64,000 bases of DNA from Massilia putida (lineage in GTDB: Bacteria; Pseudomonadota; Gammaproteobacteria; Burkholderiales; Burkholderiaceae_D). The first letter of the stretch is position 1; each line of letters begins with the position of its first letter. A program made the translations under genes and the position numbers. Shown piece after piece: positions 58,380-64,000 of this stretch. The stretch lies in NCBI RefSeq assembly GCF_001941825.1, contig NZ_CP019038.1:6820001-6884000 (forward strand), read 5' to 3'. The notes beneath the pieces are model-generated. The model was not told where the DNA came from. It saw only the letters and a list, made by a program, of their open reading frames with translations, and did no database searches.

Positions 58380-59543
58380 GTGCGCAAAAAATCCATCCAG
58401 ACCACCCTGACCCACAGCGACTACCGCCCGCCCGCGGGCTTCGCCGCCTATCCGACCGCGATCCACCATGCTTCGACCGTCCTGTTCAAGGACGTGGCTA
58501 GCATGCGCGCGGGCGACTGGCGCAACAAGGCGGCCTACACGTACGGCCTGCACGGCACGCCGACGACGTTCACCCTGGAAGCCCGGCTCGCCGCCATCGA
58601 AGGCGGCGCGCACTGCCTGCTGGCGCCGTCCGGCCTGGCCGCGATCTCGATGATCCTGCTGGCGCTGCTGAAATCGGGCGACGACGTCCTGCTGCCCGAT
58701 AACGTCTACAACCCTACGCGCGAACTGGGACGCTGGCTGGCGAACGATTTCGGCGTCACCGCGCGCTTCTACGATCCGCTCGTGGGCGCGCGCATCGCGG
58801 ACCTGATCCAGCCGAATACGAAGCTGATCTGGACCGAGGCGCCCGGCTCCGTGTCGATGGAAGTGCCGGACCTGCCCGCGATCTGCGCGGCGGCAAAGGC
58901 GCAGGGCATTCCGGTCGCGCTGGACAACACCTGGGCCGCGGGCCTCGCGCTGCGCGGCTTCGACGTGGGCGCCGACATCGTCATGCAGGCGCTGACGAAA
59001 TACCAGTCGGGCGGTTCGGACGTGCTGATGGGCGCCGTGATCACGCGCGACGCCGCACTCAACGACCGCATCGCCATGTCGCACATGCGGCTGGGGATGG
59101 GCGTGGGCGCCGACGATACCTATCTCGTGCTGCGCGGCCTGGAAACGATGAAGCTGCGCTTCGACGCGCACGATGCGGCCGCACGCAAGGTCGCGGCCTG
59201 GCTCAAGACGCGTCCGGAGATCGCGAAGGTATTGCACCCGGCATTCGAGGATTGCCCCGGCCACGACGTGTGGCGGCGCGATTTCACCGGTGCCGGCGGG
59301 TTGTTCTCCGTGGTGTTCGATGCCCGTTATTCTGGCGAACAGGTCGACCGCTTCGTCGATGCGTTGGAACTGTTCGGCATCGGGTACAGCTGGGGCGGGA
59401 CGCACAGCCTCGCCGTGCCGTACCGGATGCAGGGAATGCGGCGCAACTGGCCGGATACGGGACCGCTCGTGCGCTTCAACATCGGGCTCGAGGGCACCGA
59501 CGACCTGATCGCGGACATCGAGCAGGCGCTCGCCAAGCTCTGA
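58380..59543 (+). CDS. metC: Cystathionine beta-lyase
   Basis: 387 residues from a GTG at 58380 with GTGGAGC in front. An earlier in-frame start would lie inside the repeat, so it was not used. Cys/Met metabolism PLP family: AYTYGLHGTPTTFTLEARLAA, the PLP lysine in LTKYQSGGSDVLMG, and the C-terminal GGTHSLAVPYRMQG. It cleaves cystathionine to homocysteine, pyruvate and ammonia. Confidence 0.92.
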   Translation: MRKKSIQTTLTHSDYRPPAGFAAYPTAIHHASTVLFKDVASMRAGDWRNKAAYTYGLHGTPTTFTLEARLAAIEGGAHCLLAPSGLAAISMILLALLKSGDDVLLPDNVYNPTRELGRWLANDFGVTARFYDPLVGARIADLIQPNTKLIWTEAPGSVSMEVPDLPAICAAAKAQGIPVALDNTWAAGLALRGFDVGADIVMQALTKYQSGGSDVLMGAVITRDAALNDRIAMSHMRLGMGVGADDTYLVLRGLETMKLRFDAHDAAARKVAAWLKTRPEIAKVLHPAFEDCPGHDVWRRDFTGAGGLFSVVFDARYSGEQVDRFVDALELFGIGYSWGGTHSLAVPYRMQGMRRNWPDTGPLVRFNIGLEGTDDLIADIEQALAKL

Positions 59544-59906
59544 TCACACCGGCATCGCGCGGTTGTTGTTGAGGTCGAGGAACCCGCGGATGATCCGGTA
59601 CGCCATCCACAGCCACGCGCCGGCACCGACGAGCCACGCCAGCGGAATGCCGATGATCGTGATCGCCAAAAACACCGCGACCACCATCCACAGCAAATAG
59701 AACCAGAACGACCGGATCATCCACGTGTGGTGGCTGTACACCATCGTCCCGGCCGTGTCCGGCCGCCGGATGTAGTTGACGATCAGCACCAGGATCGACA
59801 GCGTGCCGAGCGAAAAGAAGAAGGTGGCGGCGTGCGCCACGTACAGGATCCGGGCGAACTGCTTGGCATCCTCGAGGCCGCGTTCGTAGACGAGTTCCTG
59901 GGCCAT
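59544..59906 (-). CDS. Small membrane protein (DUF4870-like)
   Basis: 120 residues with two or three hydrophobic helices (FFFSLGTLSILVLIVNYI, FWFYLLWMVVAVFLAITII, LAWLVGAGAWLWMAY) and a short charged N-terminus. It resembles DUF4870/Tic20-like small membrane proteins. It converges with metC, meeting stop to stop. Function unknown. Confidence 0.75.
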   Translation of the reverse strand: MAQELVYERGLEDAKQFARILYVAHAATFFFSLGTLSILVLIVNYIRRPDTAGTMVYSHHTWMIRSFWFYLLWMVVAVFLAITIIGIPLAWLVGAGAWLWMAYRIIRGFLDLNNNRAMPV

Positions 59907-59921
59907 CGTTTTCTCCGCTAA

Positions 59922-61145
59922 TCAGAAGTAATAGCCGATATTAGCATTGAACCGTTGACCGGACGCTTTCCCGCCCGCGGCCAGCGCGTTGCCGAAGCCC
60001 GGGGACAGATAGGGTTCGTTGGTCGCATGCGCGACGTCGATCATGACCACCCAGCCACCCGACGAGAACGTCACGCCCGTCACGTTCTGGTAGCTGTCGG
60101 CATAGCCGGCGACGGATTTCCTCAGGCGGCTCCAATCGTTGTAGACCACGAAGCCGCTGAACGGGCCGATCGATCCCGGCAGTTTATAGCTGACGTTCGC
60201 GATGTCGATGTGGCCCTTGGCCGCGAGTCGATTCGTGAAGCCGTACGCGCCGATGATGACGCAGTCACGATCGCACGCGCCATACCAGTTGCCGGCGATC
60301 GAGCCGTTCCCGGTGTAGTCGTTGGCGTAGCGGATTGTCTCCAGCTGGATGCCGAGATTGCCGAATTCGGCGGCCGCATGCAGGGCGTCGGCCCGGCGGT
60401 TGCCACTGGTCAGCGTCCCGTCCGTTGCGGCCAGCCGCCCCGCCAGGACGGAGGCGCCGATCTCCGTTTTCCCTCCAGCAAAGGGTACGGTGTATCCCAG
60501 CCGGGCGACCGCCGTATTTCTCTCCTCGCGGCCATAGCTTTTCATCAGGTGATTGCTGAAGCGGACAGAGTCCAGGCCGTCGAGTTCGACGGTGCTGTCG
60601 GTCCAGGACAGCAGATGGCGGCCATCCGACGGGAAGAAGGCGACGTTGGCGTGCAGGCCGCCGATCGCGCGCTTGTATTGCACGCCCATCGCGTACGTGT
60701 CTTCATAGCCTGCATACCAGGCCATCGATTCGAAGAAGTTGTTGGATGCATAGGGCAGGAGGCCGAACGGCATGCGCTGCTGGCCGACATGGAGTTCGCT
60801 GTTGTCCGCGAACCGGTAGCCTGCCCACAGATATTCGTTGAACAGCATGCTCGCGCCCTTGCTCGCACCCGTCTGGCGGCTCGTGTAGTGGTAAAACCGT
60901 TCGCGTCCCGCCCCGAGGAAGCGGCCGTCGTCGTATTTGAAGCCGAGGCGGGCGGTGTCGAATTCGGGCACCCATTTGCGCTGGTCGTTCCAGCTGAGGG
61001 CTTCCACCCACATCCGGATCGCGCCGTCGAACTTCAGTGCCGGGCCTTGGCCCGTCGCTTCCGCGGCCGCGGCGGACGCCGATAACACCAGGCAGGTGCC
61101 CGCGATGGCGCATCGGATGGCGCCGGTGGATTGTCGGTCATGCAT
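59922..61145 (-). CDS. Outer-membrane porin-like beta-barrel protein
   Basis: 407 residues from the ATG at 61145, with GAGGTAAG before it and a signal peptide (ending SASAAAA). Repeating amphipathic strands, a FRADNSELHVGQQRMP-like turn region (here FADNSELHVGQQRMP), two Cys in ACDRDCVI and a terminal aromatic (GYYF) are typical of outer-membrane porins. I cannot assign a specific substrate. It starts 7 bp after the chemoreceptor gene on the same strand, so the two may be transcribed together. Confidence 0.8.
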   Translation of the reverse strand: MHDRQSTGAIRCAIAGTCLVLSASAAAAEATGQGPALKFDGAIRMWVEALSWNDQRKWVPEFDTARLGFKYDDGRFLGAGRERFYHYTSRQTGASKGASMLFNEYLWAGYRFADNSELHVGQQRMPFGLLPYASNNFFESMAWYAGYEDTYAMGVQYKRAIGGLHANVAFFPSDGRHLLSWTDSTVELDGLDSVRFSNHLMKSYGREERNTAVARLGYTVPFAGGKTEIGASVLAGRLAATDGTLTSGNRRADALHAAAEFGNLGIQLETIRYANDYTGNGSIAGNWYGACDRDCVIIGAYGFTNRLAAKGHIDIANVSYKLPGSIGPFSGFVVYNDWSRLRKSVAGYADSYQNVTGVTFSSGGWVVMIDVAHATNEPYLSPGFGNALAAGGKASGQRFNANIGYYF

Positions 61146-61152
61146 GACTTGC

Positions 61153-63174
61153 TTACCTCGTGGTTCCGGATTCGATGCGGAATTCGCCGACCAGCGACAC
61201 CAGCAACGCGGCCTGCTGGTGCAGGCTCTCGGCCGCGGCCGCGGCCTCTTCGACCAGCGCGGCGTTCTGCTGGGTCGTGCCGTCCATCTGCGCGATGGCC
61301 TGGTTGACCTGGGCGATGCCGTTGCTTTGTTCCGCGCTCGCGGTGCTGATGTCGACGACGATGGCGGTGACGCGGCGGATGCTGGCCAGGATCTCTTCCA
61401 TCGTGCGGCCCGCTTCACCGACCAGCGTGCTGCCGGCGCCGACCTTCTCGACCGAGTCGCCGATCAGTGCCTTGATCTCCTTGGCTGCCGAGGCCGAGCG
61501 CTGGGCCAGGTTGCGCACCTCGCCGGCGACGACCGCGAAGCCGCGCCCCTGTTCGCCCGCGCGCGCTGCCTCGACGGCCGCATTCAGCGCCAGGATATTC
61601 GTCTGGAAGGCGATGCCGTCGATGACGCCGATGATGTCGACGATCTTCTGCGACGAGGCCTTGATCGATCCCATCGTGTCCACCACCTGGGCCACCACGG
61701 CGCTGCCGCGGGCCGCGATCTCCGACGCGCCCTGCGCCAGCTGGTTGGCCTGGCGCGCGTTGTCGGCATTTTGCTTGACCGTCGACGTCAGTTCTTCCAT
61801 CGACGCGGCGGTTTCTTCCAGCGCGCTGGCCTGCTGCTCGGTGCGCGCCGACAGGTCGGCGTTGCCGCGGCTGATTTCCGTGCTGGCCACCGCCACGTCG
61901 CCCGAGCTGTTGCGGACCCGCGCCAGCACGTTCTGCAGCTTGCCGACGAATTCGTTGAAGCCGCCGGCGATCTGGGCCAGTTCGTCCTTGCCTTTCACGT
62001 CGAGGCGCGCGGTGAGGTCCGCGTTGCCGCCGGCCAGGCCGGCCATGGCGGCGCTCAGCACCCGCAGCGGCTTGGTCAAGCGGTTCAGCACGGCCACGAG
62101 GACGATCGCCGCGCCCACGGCGCACAGCACCGACACCAGCAGCGTATAGCGCAGCAGATCACGGGCGTCCGCGGTCACCACGCGTTGCGGGAAGCTGAGC
62201 TTGATGGCCCAGGGCGCGATGTCCGCATGCAGCTGGACCGGCTGCAGAAGGTGCTCGTCGCCCTTGTCATCGGCGTATTCGTAGGACTTGCCCTGGCGGA
62301 TGGCGTCCAGCCCGGCGGCCGGAATGTCGTCGGCCTTCTTGCCGTTGAGGGCGGCGTCCGGATTGCTCGCGTACAGGCCGCCACTCGATACGAGCGCCAG
62401 CCGGCCGCCTTCGATGACCTTGAGCCCGGCCAGGATCTGGCCCAGCTTGGACAGGCCGAAGTCGGCGCTGACCACGCCCCGGAACTCGCCGTTGACCATG
62501 ATCGGCACGTTGATGGATGTCATCGCGACGTCCTTGCCGTTGACCGGATACGTGTGCGGCTCGGTGAGGTAGGGCCTCCGCGTGTTTTTCGGGATGTCGT
62601 ACCAGTCGTTGCCATGGGGCTTGTCCAGGAACACGATGGGTTCCACATGCAAGCCGCCCGACGACTCGCGCGAATAGTAGGGCATGGCGCGTCCGGTGTC
62701 GTCGTACTCCGGCTTCTTGCCGGCGTACTCGGCGTCCTTGCCGTCGAGTGCATTGGGTTCCCAGGTGACGGTCGAGCCGTTCAGGTCGTCCGAGTCGAGC
62801 AGCGATGCCTTGACCATCTCGTTGATCTGGTTGCGTGTCAGCGCCAGGTCGGTCGCGCGCGTCGCGCGCATGGCACGCGCCTGGCCGAATGCGACCGCCA
62901 GGTTCGGCGTCATGCGCGCCTGGATCGTGGCGGCCGCTTCGCGTGCGCTCGTGCGCGCCAGTTTCATGCTGGATACTTCGGCGCTGCTGCTGCCGCGGAT
63001 GCCGGTGACGGTCGACGTGGCGGCCAGGCTTAGGATCACGAGCGCGGTCGCGGTCAGGCAGATCTTGGCGTTCAAGGTCAGAGAGCGGGCGATGGAACGT
63101 GGGCGGTCCGGAGCGGGGCGGCGCGGCGAAGCAGGCTGTGGCGATTGTGGCCGCAGCATCGGGCTGGTTGTCAT
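61153..63174 (-). CDS. Methyl-accepting chemotaxis protein with dCache sensor
   Basis: 673 residues from an ATG at 63174 (a GTG at 63210 would add 12). TM1 ([17 protein letters not shown]), a large periplasmic dCache domain (about 70-330, with [14 protein letters not shown] and YLTEPHTYP), TM2 ([18 protein letters not shown]), HAMP and the signalling helix with core [20 protein letters not shown]. It reports ligand binding to CheA. The dCache type commonly binds amino acids or small organic acids. Its signalling domain is close to that of the IS-interrupted receptor, while the sensor domains are unrelated. Confidence 0.92.
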   Translation of the reverse strand: MTTSPMLRPQSPQPASPRRPAPDRPRSIARSLTLNAKICLTATALVILSLAATSTVTGIRGSSSAEVSSMKLARTSAREAAATIQARMTPNLAVAFGQARAMRATRATDLALTRNQINEMVKASLLDSDDLNGSTVTWEPNALDGKDAEYAGKKPEYDDTGRAMPYYSRESSGGLHVEPIVFLDKPHGNDWYDIPKNTRRPYLTEPHTYPVNGKDVAMTSINVPIMVNGEFRGVVSADFGLSKLGQILAGLKVIEGGRLALVSSGGLYASNPDAALNGKKADDIPAAGLDAIRQGKSYEYADDKGDEHLLQPVQLHADIAPWAIKLSFPQRVVTADARDLLRYTLLVSVLCAVGAAIVLVAVLNRLTKPLRVLSAAMAGLAGGNADLTARLDVKGKDELAQIAGGFNEFVGKLQNVLARVRNSSGDVAVASTEISRGNADLSARTEQQASALEETAASMEELTSTVKQNADNARQANQLAQGASEIAARGSAVVAQVVDTMGSIKASSQKIVDIIGVIDGIAFQTNILALNAAVEAARAGEQGRGFAVVAGEVRNLAQRSASAAKEIKALIGDSVEKVGAGSTLVGEAGRTMEEILASIRRVTAIVVDISTASAEQSNGIAQVNQAIAQMDGTTQQNAALVEEAAAAAESLHQQAALLVSLVGEFRIESGTTR

Positions 63175-63460
63175 GGAGGGACTCGAAAGATACGGGCGAA
63201 AGGATGTCACATGCAGAGCAAATTAGTTCCGTACGGAAAATATTAGGGGACGAGGGGGGCCGTGTCCAAGAGGCCGCCGAAATATTTGTGCGCGCCGAGG
63301 TACTTTGGCGGGAACACGACACTTTCGGTCACTTTTAGTTGCAGAGCCGCAAATTAAGCGCACGGGCGTGCGTTGTTTATTCGCAACAGGCGGTCGCGCG
63401 TACGCGTGGCGGCGCCGACCGGCGCCGCGCGAGGTGGCTCGTTGCCGTGGGCCGCGCGGG

Positions 63461-63904
63461 TTACGCCACGCGTGCCGCCTGCTGCGCCCAGGCGACGATG
63501 CGGTTCGCATCCATCGCCCCGGCCTGGCGCGCGATTTCGCGACCTCCCTGGAACAGCGCGATGGTCGGGATGCTGCGGATGCCGTAGCGTGCGGCGAGAT
63601 CCTGTGACGCCTCCGTATCGACCTTCAGCAAGCGGACGCGCGGCTCCAGCCGGCCGGCGGCCTGGGCGTACGCGGGTGCCATCATGCGGCAGGGACCGCA
63701 CCACGCGGCCCAGAAGTCGACGAGGACGGGGATGTCGTTGCGCCCGACGTGCTTGTCGAAGCGGGCGGACGACACGTCCGTGGGCTGGCCGGTGAACAGC
63801 GCCTGCGTGCATTTGCCGCAGACGGGTTGGTCGGCCAGGCGCTCGCCGGCGACGCGATTGACGGCGTCGCAGTGCGGACAGACGATGTGCAGGGACTCGG
63901 CCAT
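63461..63904 (-). CDS. trxC: Thioredoxin 2 (TrxC)
   Basis: 147 residues. An N-terminal zinc ribbon (CPHC and CGKC) precedes the thioredoxin domain with active site WAAWCGPCRMMAP and cis-Pro RSIPTIALF. The zinc ribbon separates TrxC from TrxA. It reduces cytoplasmic disulfides, especially during oxidative stress. The 286-bp gap between it and the chemoreceptor gene shows nothing I recognise. Confidence 0.95.
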   Translation of the reverse strand: MAESLHIVCPHCDAVNRVAGERLADQPVCGKCTQALFTGQPTDVSSARFDKHVGRNDIPVLVDFWAAWCGPCRMMAPAYAQAAGRLEPRVRLLKVDTEASQDLAARYGIRSIPTIALFQGGREIARQAGAMDANRIVAWAQQAARVA

Positions 63905-63930
63905 GGTGGTTCCTCCTGTTGGTGATCGAT

Positions 63931-63982
63931 ATTCTATGCCCGGCGGCGCGTGCGCCGTCCGTCATGCTGTTCGGCATAGAAT
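63931..63982. repeat. Inverted repeat upstream of trxC
   Basis: Arms ATTCTATGCC (63931-63940) and GGCATAGAAT (63973-63982) are perfect 10-base inverted copies, 32 bases apart. It lies 27 bases upstream of the trxC start codon, so it may be an operator for trxC or for a gene beyond the window. Confidence 0.45.
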
Positions 63983-64000
63983 CGGATGCCGGGCGGATGC

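Overview
The window looks like chromosomal DNA of a GC-rich betaproteobacterium, most probably Oxalobacteraceae (Massilia or a close relative). This is an inference from gene content: a class I PHB synthase followed by the PHB regulator phaR, two PEP-CTERM proteins, an MSHA-type pilus locus, betaproteobacterial porins, bamD/rluD/pgeF and a TrxC-type thioredoxin. No database search was possible, so the genus is a suggestion.

Left part (1-19 kb), accessory and partly decaying. It opens with the end of an RTX-like secreted protein and a wrecked SGNH-hydrolase gene. Next is a LysR-controlled module: an SDF-type carboxylate/amino-acid symporter and the LysR gene on the minus strand, divergent from a secreted alpha/beta hydrolase and a porin. 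A chemoreceptor gene is split by an IS3-family element with a 3-bp target duplication, and the original reading frame can be rebuilt exactly. Then comes a phenol catabolic operon on the minus strand: dmpK-L-M-N-O-P (multicomponent phenol hydroxylase), catC, catA and a broken pcaD. A DmpR/MopR-type sigma54 activator sits upstream. A divergent outer-membrane protein of the phenol-degradation MetA family lies beyond it. Both the operon and the outer-membrane gene have textbook -24/-12 promoters and share a paired ATTTGATGAAG-type upstream site, so they look like one phenol-responsive regulon. An integrase remnant and tRNA-Leu(UAA) close this part.

Middle (19-32 kb): a ParB-like protein, a secreted penicillin-acylase-family hydrolase, two PEP-CTERM proteins (one with 15-residue repeats), thymidine kinase followed by a small membrane HEXXH protein, a C-terminal processing protease, and an operon of two acyl-CoA dehydrogenases plus two MaoC hydratases.

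Surface-pilus region (31.5-48.3 kb): a hybrid histidine kinase and a response-regulator diguanylate cyclase overlap on the minus strand. They are divergent from an MSHA pilus locus in the order mshE, mshG, minor pilin, mshA, terminator, mshI, pilN-like, mshJ, mshK, mshL, mshM, mshN. MshE carries c-di-GMP-binding MshEN motifs, which suggests a local signalling loop.

Right part (48.4-64 kb), mostly housekeeping: an aminotransferase, a PIN protein, yaaA, bamD, rluD, pgeF, phaC, phaR, rimO, metC, a small membrane protein, an outer-membrane porin-like protein, a second and intact chemoreceptor, and trxC. Four copies of a REP-like palindromic repeat lie just downstream of stop codons in the right two thirds of the window.
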